Shown one piece after another: positions 16,082 to 24,849 of a DNA stretch of 64,000 nt (positions are counted from its first letter, which is position 1; each line of letters starts with the position of its first letter). A model generated the notes under the pieces. It made no database searches. It saw nothing but the letters and a program-made list of their open reading frames with translations, and was not told the DNA's origin. Origin of the DNA: Nitrospira sp. (GTDB lineage Bacteria > Nitrospirota > Nitrospiria > Nitrospirales > Nitrospiraceae); assembly GCA_025934915.1 (NCBI GenBank), contig JAICWG010000002.1, positions 1 to 64,000 of the forward strand. The letters are read 5' to 3'. Both the position numbers and the translations under genes were made by a program.

Positions 16082-17806
16082 GTGAAGTCCATTTTTCGCG
16101 TCTTACTGTATCTTCGGCCTCACCGCGCTCTTGCGATCGCGACGCTCGTCTGTGCCGCATGCGCGACGGCGATGGAGCTGGTGCCTCCCTGGGTCATCAA
16201 GATCATCATCGACGATGTGATTCAGGCGAAGCAGGCGTCATTGCTGCCGTGGGCGATCGGTGTTCTGGTGGGCGCCCATGTGCTCAAGAACCTGTTTGCC
16301 TCGCTCAGAATCCGGCTGAATAATCAACTTGAGCAGACTGTGGTCCACGATCTTCGCCAGCATATCTTCTCCGCCCTGCAACGTCTGTCCATCACCTATT
16401 TTGAGAATCGATCGACGGGGGAGATCATGTCCCGGGTGACAAACGACACGGAGCATGTCGAACGGATCTTCATTGACGGGGTCGAAGGGATGCTGACGGC
16501 GTCGCTGACTCTTATCGGGATTATGGGTCTCTTGTTCATGCTCAATTGGAAGCTGGCGGCCCTCTCGCTTTTGCCGATCCCATTGCTTGCTTTGTCCGCG
16601 AGTTGGTTTACGTCGAAGGTCCATGGGTATTATCGAGAGACCCGCCAGAGCGCCGCCGAACTGAACGGCTATCTACAAGATGCCTTGTCCGGTATCAGGG
16701 AGACGATGGGATTTGGTCGCCAGGGGCACGAACAAGTACGTTTCGACCGGTTGAGCCAAGCCTATAGTGACAAGAACCTCAACGCGATGGTGCTGTGGTC
16801 GATGTATTCGCCGGGGATGATTCTGGTTGCCGCCTTTGGGACTGTCGTGATCATCTGGTACGGCGCGGGGGAGGTTATGGAGGGCCGCCTCACACTCGGC
16901 GAGTTAGTGTTGTTTCTCTCCTACCTGGCAATGTTTTATGTCCCGATCAATCAGATTCATTCGGTCAATCATATGTTGCAGCATGCGTTGGCGGCGAGCG
17001 AGCGGGTCTTTGATGTGCTGGATACCATTCCTGACGTCGTCGATCGTCCTCATGCAGTCGCTCCGGTCCATCGGGCCCATGGAGCAGTTCGATTCGATCA
17101 AGTCCGGTTCCACTATCGGCATGACGTTCCGGTGCTGAAAGGATTTTCAGTGGTCGTACCGGCAGGAGAGCGAGTGGCACTGGTCGGGATGAGTGGAGCA
17201 GGGAAAAGCACGGTTCTCAAACTGTTGATGCGGTTTTACGACGTCACAGACGGGGCGATCTCTATTGATGGGAAGGATATCCGTGATCTGCCGATTGCAT
17301 ACCTGCGGCAGCAGATCGGATTCGTACAACAGGAGCCGTTCTTGTTCAACGGGACAGTTCGAGATAATTTGCTCTATGGTGATTTGTACGCAGACCAGGC
17401 TCGGCTGGAAGCGGCTGCGCACGCCGCTCGTGCGCATGAGTTTATCGCGGCGTTGCCTGAAGGGTACGATACTTGGATCGGCGAACGGGGCGTTAAACTG
17501 TCGGTCGGGCAAAAACAGCGAGTCTCCATCGCGCGGGTTCTGTTGAAAGATCCGCCCATCGTCATTTTTGATGAGGCGACGTCCAATATTGATACGGAGA
17601 CCGAGGTGAAAATCCGTGAAGCATTGGCCGAGCTCACAATGGGGCGAACCACGTTCATCATTGCCCATCGATTATCCACGCTTCACGATGTGGACCGGAT
17701 TTTGGTGCTCGATAAAGGTCGATTAGTGGAGGAGGGCCGACATGACGAACTGCTCAGCCGAGGAGGAGTCTACGCAGGTCTGTACGAAGCTCAGTTTCAA
17801 GTGTAG
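16082..17806 (+). CDS. MsbA-like ABC transporter (fused permease and ATPase)
   Basis: The 574-residue half-transporter has six transmembrane helices in the first 310 residues and a C-terminal ATPase: Walker A GMSGAGKST (about 369-377), Q-loop VQQEPFLF, signature LSVGQ (473-477), Walker B IVIFDEATS and the H-loop HRLST. The family exports lipids, lipid A or peptides as homodimers. MsbA/lipid-A-flippase is the closest group by layout, but the substrate is not decided by context. The start is GTG 16082. It follows def by 22 bases. Confidence 0.88.
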   Translation: MKSIFRVLLYLRPHRALAIATLVCAACATAMELVPPWVIKIIIDDVIQAKQASLLPWAIGVLVGAHVLKNLFASLRIRLNNQLEQTVVHDLRQHIFSALQRLSITYFENRSTGEIMSRVTNDTEHVERIFIDGVEGMLTASLTLIGIMGLLFMLNWKLAALSLLPIPLLALSASWFTSKVHGYYRETRQSAAELNGYLQDALSGIRETMGFGRQGHEQVRFDRLSQAYSDKNLNAMVLWSMYSPGMILVAAFGTVVIIWYGAGEVMEGRLTLGELVLFLSYLAMFYVPINQIHSVNHMLQHALAASERVFDVLDTIPDVVDRPHAVAPVHRAHGAVRFDQVRFHYRHDVPVLKGFSVVVPAGERVALVGMSGAGKSTVLKLLMRFYDVTDGAISIDGKDIRDLPIAYLRQQIGFVQQEPFLFNGTVRDNLLYGDLYADQARLEAAAHAARAHEFIAALPEGYDTWIGERGVKLSVGQKQRVSIARVLLKDPPIVIFDEATSNIDTETEVKIREALAELTMGRTTFIIAHRLSTLHDVDRILVLDKGRLVEEGRHDELLSRGGVYAGLYEAQFQV

Positions 17807-17814
17807 CCCAGTGT

Positions 17815-17885
17815 GAGGTTAAGGTTAAGGTTCAGTAGAAGAAGTCTTGCCGTGCTCAACCTAAACCTGGACCTGAGCCTCAGCC
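17815..17885. repeat. AGGTTA/CTGAG-type inverted repeat
   Basis: gaggttaaggttaaggttcag on the left and ctcaacctaaacctggacctgagcctcagcct on the right form an imperfect long hairpin built from six-base units. Its style is the same as the ctgag-type elements at 5190 and 50881. It lies just after the ABC transporter stop and may act as its transcript end; no T-run is seen. Confidence 0.5.
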
Positions 17886-17964
17886 TGTCGTATTTTCGGC
17901 GGTTGCGAGCCCGATGAAGAGCCCGGTATACTCCCTGAATCGAACAATGGGGTATGGTTAATCA

Positions 17965-18159
17965 ATGGTTCTCCTGTACGAGAACGATCCGCTGGATGAC
18001 GAACATGCGCGCGGGCGCTTCTACCACGTTTGTCGAGGGCGCATCGAGCGCACTCCCTTGAATGTCCCAGAACCAGATCATCCCTATGAGTGCCGACAGT
18101 GCGGAATTGATCTCGAAGCCGAAGATTTCTTCGTGGCCCTTCAAAAAGGATCGGTGTAG
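17965..18159 (+). CDS. Small Cys-pair protein of unknown function
   Basis: The 64-residue acidic protein contains CRG near residue 23 and YECRQCG near residue 43, a spacing that could hold a zinc ion. It is followed after only five bases by another small Cys-rich gene, so the two are likely translated from one message. No family is recognised. Confidence 0.5.
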   Translation: MVLLYENDPLDDEHARGRFYHVCRGRIERTPLNVPEPDHPYECRQCGIDLEAEDFFVALQKGSV

Positions 18160-18164
18160 GACCA

Positions 18165-18374
18165 ATGACCGGGAGCGCAGGCAGAAAAACGGTAGGGGTT
18201 TCGCGAGGCCTGATGATGCTGTGCGATACCTGTTATGCCCAGGTTATGAGTGAAAAGCTTCCTGATGAGAAGAATTTCGTCGCCGACTTCGAAGCGCTCT
18301 TTGATACGATCTGCATCGGCTGCACCGACATCAACCGACCTCTCATCGACGACATGGCCGGCAGCGGCGAGTAG
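18165..18374 (+). CDS. Small two-CxxC protein of unknown function
   Basis: The product is 69 residues from ATG 18165, or 53 from an internal ATG at 18213. It has two CxxC pairs, LCDTCYA and ICIGCTD, about 30 residues apart, as in zinc-ribbon folds. It forms a tight pair with the gene at 17965-18159. The function is unknown. Confidence 0.5.
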   Translation: MTGSAGRKTVGVSRGLMMLCDTCYAQVMSEKLPDEKNFVADFEALFDTICIGCTDINRPLIDDMAGSGE

Positions 18375-18780
18375 TTTCTTTCCTGTCCCAGGTCTTTCCC
18401 GTTGGATATACCTTGCATTGCCAAAGGCCCAGCACTCCTCTCATTGTGGATTGATCCCGGATTCCGCAGTAGCCAGCCCAGCCCGAAAACCAGTTCAAGA
18501 AACGTATTGATATTCAACGTCTTGAGTTGCCTATTCTGAACTGCGCCGCAGTTGAACCTGGTGAAACCCGGTTTTGCTGGTTGTGCAAGAATTCATTCGA
18601 TGGATCGTAGTATTTCGACATGCCTTCTATTGCAACTGTGGAATCCAGGTTCAGCATGTCTATCATACAACGAGAACAGGAACGGATGATCCCCGCACGG
18701 AAGAAGATGACTGCGGAAACCACGAACTTAGGGTGGTTGCACTCTCATCGAAATGGAAAAGCCGGAGACTGTGCGCTTGG
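18375..18780. other. Gap with a possible broken zinc-ribbon remnant
   Basis: No intact gene is supported. On the plus strand one frame reads ETRFCWLCKNSFDGS before a stop near 18606, and another frame continues with HAFYCNCGIQ. Together these look like two halves of a small zinc-ribbon protein separated by a frame change, but this is only a suggestion. Confidence 0.3.
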
Positions 18781-19485
18781 TTAGAGTGGCGGCAGCACAA
18801 TGTTCATTCTGATCGGATAGGGACAGAGACGGTTAATGCGACAAATCGTGCATTTCGGCTTTCTGGCTATGCAAATCATGCGACCATGTGCTTGAAACAG
18901 ATGGCAGAACCGGACTTTCTTCTTGTCGGGCACGAGTAGATTCAAGTCGCGCTCGATCTTGTCGGGAGTAGTTTCCTTCGTCAACTCAAGGCGCCCGGCT
19001 ACTCGCCCCACGTGAGTATCCACGCCGATAGCAGGCTGTCCAAAGGCGTTGCCTCTCAGGATGTTAGCGGTCTTTCTGCCCACACCCGGCAGAGTCAGCA
19101 GGTGTTCCAGTTGATCCGGAACTTTTCCACTGAACCGTGTAATCAGCCCTTTGCAGCAGGCTTGGATGGCTTTCGCTTTGTTCCGGTAGAAGCCGGTGCT
19201 TCGGATCTCCTCCTCCAACCGTCGGCGCGGGACACTGGCCCAGTCTTTAGGAGTACGATAGGTCTTAAACAACGGAGCCGTGACGTGGTTGACCCGATCA
19301 TCCGTGCATTGCGCCGACAAAATAAGTGCCACCAGAAGTTCTAACGGCGTCGTAAAGATCAATCCTGGTTTTGCATTCGGGTAAATGGTATTCAGAATTG
19401 TGATGATCTTGACGGTTCGCCTTTTTTCCCCCTCCCCGGTTTCGTGTAGGAGCGGGCTCTCAATCGTTCCGTGAGTCCTGCCCAT
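18781..19485 (-). CDS. nth: Endonuclease III
   Basis: The 234-residue DNA glycosylase/AP lyase of base-excision repair removes oxidised pyrimidines. It shows the helix-hairpin-helix LPGVGRKTANIL with the catalytic Lys, the GVDTHV segment with the catalytic Asp, and a [4Fe-4S] site with the C-x6-C-x2-C-x5-C pattern near the C-terminus (CIARKPKCTICRINRLC). The C-terminus runs a few residues beyond the cluster. It lies 87 bases downstream of trpS. Confidence 0.95.
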   Translation of the reverse strand: MGRTHGTIESPLLHETGEGEKRRTVKIITILNTIYPNAKPGLIFTTPLELLVALILSAQCTDDRVNHVTAPLFKTYRTPKDWASVPRRRLEEEIRSTGFYRNKAKAIQACCKGLITRFSGKVPDQLEHLLTLPGVGRKTANILRGNAFGQPAIGVDTHVGRVAGRLELTKETTPDKIERDLNLLVPDKKKVRFCHLFQAHGRMICIARKPKCTICRINRLCPYPIRMNIVLPPL

Positions 19486-19572
19486 TTAACTTCCCATTCC
19501 GTAAAAGCGGTCTCTCAGTTGTTCTATTCGTTTTTTCAGCAACGTTTTCCTGACGTCTCGTCAGCGCTGTCT

Positions 19573-20601
19573 CTAGTTGCCAGACGAGTCTGTAAAGTAA
19601 TCGAGATGCAGTACCTTTCTCACAGCCGCCAACGTCTCGCCGGCGGTCACGCGCGCCCGATTCGTGCCATTCTTCAGCAGCGACCACACCGCCGCAAGAT
19701 CTTGTTGGTAGGCTGCCCGCCGTTTCCGCATCGGCTCCAGTAGATCGTTCAACACCACGGCGAGCTCATGTTTGACCTCGACATCTCCGACCGTCCCTTT
19801 TTCATACCGTTCCTTCAACTCGTCTACTTTCTGTCGGTCCGGATTAAAGGCGTCATGAAAGACGAACACCGGGTTCCCGCGCATGTGGCCGGGATCAACG
19901 GCATGAATGCGCGACGCGTCGGTGAACATCCTCATGACCTTGTGCCGCACCGTATCGGAGGAATCGGACAGATTAATGGTGTTGCCGAGCGACTTACTCA
20001 TCTTTTGACCGTCGTCAATGCCCGGCAGCCGGGGACATGTTGAGAGCAAGGCGTCCGGCATCACGAGGGTTTCCCTATAGCAGCGATTGAAGAGGCGAAC
20101 GATCTTGCGAGTTTGTTCAATCATCGGCAATTGGTCTTCTCCCACCGGAACCAGGTGAGCGCGAAAAGCCGTGATGTCGGCGGCTTGGCTCACCGGATAG
20201 GTGAGGAATCCAACCGGGACTCCTCCCGTGAATCGCCGTAGTCGAATCTCTTCCTTCACGGTTGGATTCCGTTGAAGACGCGAGAGCGTCACCAGATTCA
20301 AGTAATACGAAGTCAGTTCGGTCAGCTCGGGCACCTGGGACTGGATGACGATCGCGGTTGAATTAGGATCGACCCCCGCAGCCAGATAATCAAGCGCCAC
20401 GTGAATGACATTGTCGCGCACGACCTTGGGATGGAGGAAATGGTCGGTGAGCGCTTGCACGTCTGCAATCAGGACGTATTCTTCATACTCATGCTGAAGC
20501 GCAACCCTCCGCTTCAGCGAGCCGATGTAATGCCTCAGATGTAACGGGCCGGTGGGGCGGTCTCCGGTTAGAATTCGCTTCATCCTCCGTGGGAATTGCA
20601 T
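19573..20601 (-). CDS. trpS: Tryptophanyl-tRNA synthetase
   Basis: The 342-residue class I synthetase charges tRNA-Trp. It has the HIGH-type motif as [10 protein letters not shown], the KMSKS loop intact in [12 protein letters not shown], and typical TyrRS/TrpRS fold segments such as [10 protein letters not shown] second start at ATG 20583 ([12 protein letters not shown]) matches the usual N-terminus better than ATG 20601. The family length is about 330-340 residues. Confidence 0.93.
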   Translation of the reverse strand: MQFPRRMKRILTGDRPTGPLHLRHYIGSLKRRVALQHEYEEYVLIADVQALTDHFLHPKVVRDNVIHVALDYLAAGVDPNSTAIVIQSQVPELTELTSYYLNLVTLSRLQRNPTVKEEIRLRRFTGGVPVGFLTYPVSQAADITAFRAHLVPVGEDQLPMIEQTRKIVRLFNRCYRETLVMPDALLSTCPRLPGIDDGQKMSKSLGNTINLSDSSDTVRHKVMRMFTDASRIHAVDPGHMRGNPVFVFHDAFNPDRQKVDELKERYEKGTVGDVEVKHELAVVLNDLLEPMRKRRAAYQQDLAAVWSLLKNGTNRARVTAGETLAAVRKVLHLDYFTDSSGN

Positions 20602-20688
20602 GACCCATGCGCATCATGACCTGAAGGACATGCCGCGCAGGAACTTTTTTGATGGACTCCGGTGACTTCCTTTGGCAGACTCATCTCT

Positions 20689-22834
20689 CTAACTCACAAG
20701 CCGTTCGAATTCCTTTTCCTTGATGATAGGGATTGCCCTGCTCTTCGCTTCTCCGACTTTACTGCCGGGGTCCGCTCCCACGACAAGATAATCGATCGTG
20801 GCGCCAACGGACGATGCCACGCGCGCCCCGAGGGCTTCGAGTTTCTCTCTCGCCTCGGCTTGGGTGTAATGATCGAGCTTCCCGGTGAGCACGAACGTCT
20901 TGCCTCGCAACGGTGGGCCGTCTCGTGCCACCCGCAATGCTCGGACTTTGAGCTCGACTTTGAACAATCGGTCAAGGACGGTTCGGTTCTTCGGTTCTTC
21001 AAAAAACAGACGCACACTTCGCGCGATCTCGGGGCCGATGCCGGCCACCCTCCGGAGTTCAGCGCTGCCGGCTGTTTGAACTTGACATTCCCCGTAGCTC
21101 GCTACGGGGTTGGCCTCTCCTTCCGAGAAGTCTTCGGAATTGAGTTCTGTGATACCCCGCAGCTTGCTGCGGGGAGCTTCATTCGCATCGAGAGTTCGAT
21201 AGGCCAGCGCCAGCGTACGGGCCGCATGCCACCCCACATGCGGAATGCCGAGGGCGTAAAGAAACCGATCCAGCGGAACGTCTTTCACGCCTTGGATAGC
21301 CCGATACAGCGCCGCCGCCGATCGCTGACCGAATCCCGTCCAGCTGAAGAAATTGCTTCGTGGAGAGGTCGTAGAGATCGGCGATATTCTTCGCGAGACG
21401 AGAATCTACCAATTGCCACGCGGTCGTCTCGCCCAAGCCCGTGATGTTCATGGCTTCTCGCGAAGCGAAATGGGTCAGATGGCCGACCAGTTGCGCCGAA
21501 CAGGACAGGCCAGCCGGACAGATCGTCGCCGCGCCTTCCTTCCTGACTCTGCTGCCGCAGGCGGGACAGATGTCCGGCATGACGAATCGTTTCCCTCGTC
21601 CCGTCGTGAGTGATCCGACTCGCGAGACGACCTCAGGGATCACATCGCCGGCTCGTGCGACGCGAACCTTGTCGCCTGGCCGAAGATCCTTCTTTTGCAC
21701 CTCCTGTTCGTTGTGCAGGGTCGCGCGGCTGATAGTGACGCCTCCCACATCAACCGGTCTCAGAAGCGCCACAGGGGTTAAGATACCGCTCATCCCCACC
21801 TGAACCACGATATCCTCCAACGTCGTGACCTCCTGCCTCGGGGTGAACTTCCACGCGAACGCCCAGCGGGGGCTGCGCTGGCGGACACCTAGTGCTTGAC
21901 GCCTCGCAAGATCGTCGAGTTTGATGACCACGCCGTCGATTTCATAGTCCAGGTCGTTACGCTCCGCTTCCATTTTCTGATGGTAGGTCAGGATTTCCTC
22001 GAAGGATGTGCAACGAGCATTGTGCGAATCGGTCATGAGTCCCCATTCGGCAAGCCGCTTCAGTTCGTCCCAATGAGAGGAGCACCGCGCTCCTTCGACC
22101 TTGAGAATATCGTAGAAAACGATCGACAAAGGCCGTCTCTCGACGACTTTGGGGTTCAACCGCCTGACGATGCTGGCGGCCGCATTGCGCGGGTTGGTGA
22201 ACGGGTCTTCCCCCTGCTCGATCAGTTTTTTGTTGATCCGCCGAAAGTCATCTTTATTCATGAAGAGTTCTCCCCGGACGGCGAGGAACCTGGGTGGGCT
22301 TCCTTCGCAGCGTAAGGGCAAGCCTTTGATCATCCGCATGTTGGCCGAGACCGCTTCTCCGGTGTGACCATCGCCCCTCGTGGCGGCTCGCCTGAAGACT
22401 CCATGTTCATACACGACTTCGAGCGATAAGCCGTCGAACTTCGGTTCCAGGACGTATGTGATTGTCCGGGCGCCGGCCTTGCGGGTCACAAGCCGAAGGA
22501 AGTCTTCGACCTCGGTCTTCTCTAGGGTTGCGTTCAGACTCAACATGGGAGCGCTGTGTTCGATCTTCTTCAACTCCTCCACAGGCTCGGCCCCGACCTG
22601 CTGCGTCGGCGACGTGTTGGACTGGAATTCCGGAAAGGCGGCTTCCAGGTCCTGCAAGCGACGGAACAGCTTGTCGTAGACCCCATCGGCGATCTTCGGC
22701 CGGTTCTTCACGTAGTAAAGGGAGTTGTGATACTCGATGCCTTCTCTCAGCGCCTGAATTTCCAGACTGGCCTGCGCAGATGTTAACGCGTGGATGTCTC
22801 TGAAGGTCGTCGATGGATTGTTCTTGAAATTCAT
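20689..22834 (-). pseudogene. ligA: NAD-dependent DNA ligase with a frameshift and an internal REP insertion
   Basis: The gene reads through adenylation (KFDG, catalytic K132), OB, Zn-finger (CPACGS...CPAGLSC), helix-hairpin-helix and BRCT (LRGKTFVLTGKLDHY) domains, so all of LigA is encoded. However, the frame changes near 21335-21337: minus-strand GACGGGATTC would give the expected LDGFGQRSAAALYRAIQG if one G were removed. As written, the protein ends out of frame after about residue 495. Downstream, the HhH region carries about 36 extra residues beginning NEAPRSKLRGITE, the translation of a REP element. The two errors need not be related. LigA is normally essential, so a base-calling error or a second ligase elsewhere is likely. 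It lies 16 bases after polX. Confidence 0.85.
21085..21185. repeat. REP/BIME-type element inside ligA
   Basis: Three hairpins follow in sequence: CCCCGTAGC-TC-GCTACGGGG (21090-21109), TTCCGA...TCGGAA (21121-21139) and CCCCGCAGC-TT-GCTGCGGGG (21155-21174). The last, with its flanks, is identical to the copy at 91-132. On the coding (minus) strand the element stays open and is read as EAPRSKLRGI and following residues. Confidence 0.85.
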
Positions 22835-22850
22835 ACCGGCACCGTGACCG

Positions 22851-24571
22851 TCACGCGCGTCTGAGCAGGTTCTTTAAGTCCTTCCAGCTCTTGGTGTTGA
22901 GCACGTTCTCCGCCTCCAACCAACCGCGACGGGCTTGAGCCACCCCGAAACGCATGTAATCCAGTTCCGTCGCGCTGTGAGCATCGCTGGAAATCGCGAG
23001 CTTCAGCCCCATCTCCTTCGCCAGCCTGCAATGAACGTCGGAGAGGTCCAAGCGGAGAGGCTGGGCGTTCAGCTCGAGGAAGCATCTCCGTTCCAGCGCC
23101 GCCTTGATGATCCGTTCCAGATCCAGCTCATAAGATTGACGTTCGCCCAACAGCCGGCCGGTGGGATGGGCGAAAATCGTAAAGTACGGATTGTCCATGG
23201 CTCGGATGATACGTTCGGTCTGTTTGTTCCGTGAGAGATGAAAATGCGAATGGACGGCGCATACGGTAAGATCCAGTTTTCGTAAAATCGCATCGGGAAG
23301 ATCGAGTGAACCATCCTTCAGGATGTCCACCTCTGCTGATTTCAGGAGATACAGTCCCGTGACAGACTCGCCGATACGGTCGATCTCCTCGATGTGCTTG
23401 CTCAAGCGAGTGACATCCAAACCATGCGCGACCGCCACATGCTGGGTGTGATCCGTGATCGCCAGATACTCATAACCTTTCTCCGCGCCGCCTCCGCCAT
23501 CTCCTTGATCGTCGACAGACCGTCTGTCGCCTTCGTATGCGTATGGAGGTCGCCGCGGATATCGTTTACAGTCAGTAGGTTGGGAAGGCGATGCTGCTTC
23601 GCTGCTTCGATCTCTCCGCGTTCTTCCCTCAATTCCGGCTCGATGTAGGGAAGGCCGACGCTCTTATAGACCTCCTGTTCAGTGCGTCCGGAGACAGGCT
23701 TGACACCTCTGAAGATGCCGTACTCATTGAGTTTCAATCCCTTCCTGACCGCGAGTGTGCGGACGGCGATAGTGTGAGCCTTCGACCCGGTAAAGTAATG
23801 GAGGGCGGCGCCATAAGAATGTTCCGGTACGACCCGGAGATCGACATGAAGACCGGAGCGGAGCGCTACCGTCGACCTGGTCTGACCATGTGAGAGCACC
23901 TTTCCGCTTTCCTCATAGACGATGAAACGATCCATAACCTTGGATTTGCCTCGGCAAGTGACAAGAATGTCGAGATCGCCGACGGTTTCCTTGCGGCGCC
24001 GGTAACTTCCCGCAACGATAACCTCTCTCACCCCATCGACCTTCTTGAGATATCCGAGCAAGGGCTCCGCGACTTGCTCGGCGGCCAGAAGCGACAGTCT
24101 TTTGTCACTCTGTCTGCGTCGCCGAATCGCTTGGAGAAGCGCCTCTTCGATCTTCCTGCCGAAACCGGAGAGGTCATGTAATTTCCCAGCCTCTGTCGCT
24201 CTTGCCAGATCTTCCAGGTTTTTGATGTTGAGCCGTTCGTAGAGGGCCTTGACCCGTTTCGGGCCGAGGCCTGGGAACCTGCGCAGTTCCGCGAGCGCGC
24301 TGAGAAGCCGAGATTCCATCTCGTCCAGGACAGTCAAATGGCGGGTCTTGATGATTTCATCGATCTTGTCCGCGAGATCCGTCCCGATACCCGGAAGGTC
24401 TGAGAGATCTGCTCCTTCGCTCAGCATGGACGCAGCGCTGCGCGGCAAACTTTCAAGAGTCCGCGCCGCTTTTCGATAGGCCCTGACGCGGAAGGGGTTC
24501 GCATCATCGATCTCCAACAGATCGGCGAGCCGAATCAGGATTCCAGCAATTTCTAAATTTGAGACCGGCAC
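22851..24571 (-). pseudogene. polX: Family X DNA polymerase with PHP domain, frameshifted
   Basis: The N-terminal part (about 365 residues) has helix-hairpin-helix segments (LPGIGTDLADKI, FPGLGPKRVKAL) and the PolX nucleotidyltransferase site AGSYRRRKETVGDLDIL with its DxD. The PHP exonuclease domain begins at GDLHTHTKATDG. Near 23478-23480 (TTT on the plus strand) one base appears to be missing: adding one A on the coding strand restores GYEYLAITDHTQHVAVAHGLD, and the PHP domain then continues to the stop at 22851. Total length, 573 codons if repaired, fits the family. It does gap filling and 3'-5' exonuclease work in repair. The adjacent ligA gene has a similar one-base change, which favours sequencing or assembly error in short runs. 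Confidence 0.85.
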
Positions 24572-24653
24572 TGGACGTGGGCTCTCTCCGGCGTACGGAC
24601 TTCGGTCGTTGTGAAAACCTCAGAACATCCTCTCCTTCAGCGCAATCAACCGA

Positions 24654-24791
24654 TCAAGACGGTTCAAGAAAAACTGATCGTTGTAGGACCTGGAGCCGAC
24701 GTTGTTTGATCAGGCCCACGTCCAAGCTCAACTGGCCTGCTCGATAGGCGGCCACATAGAAGAGCCCGCCGGACATGGCGAGATTCTTCAT
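24654..24791 (-). pseudogene. Remnant of a DoxX-family membrane protein
   Basis: The minus strand reads 45 residues beginning MKNLAMSGGLFYVAAYRAGQ and then LSLD. This matches the C-terminal transmembrane segment of DoxX proteins (KNLA-LGGLL-LA---G-LSLD). The N-terminal three helices are missing, since PoxB ends just upstream. I treat it as a decayed 3' fragment. Confidence 0.5.
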
Positions 24792-24849
24792 GCAATGCGA
24801 GCCTGCAGGCATAACGGATATCGCCTATGACAGGGATGTTCCCTTGCAC

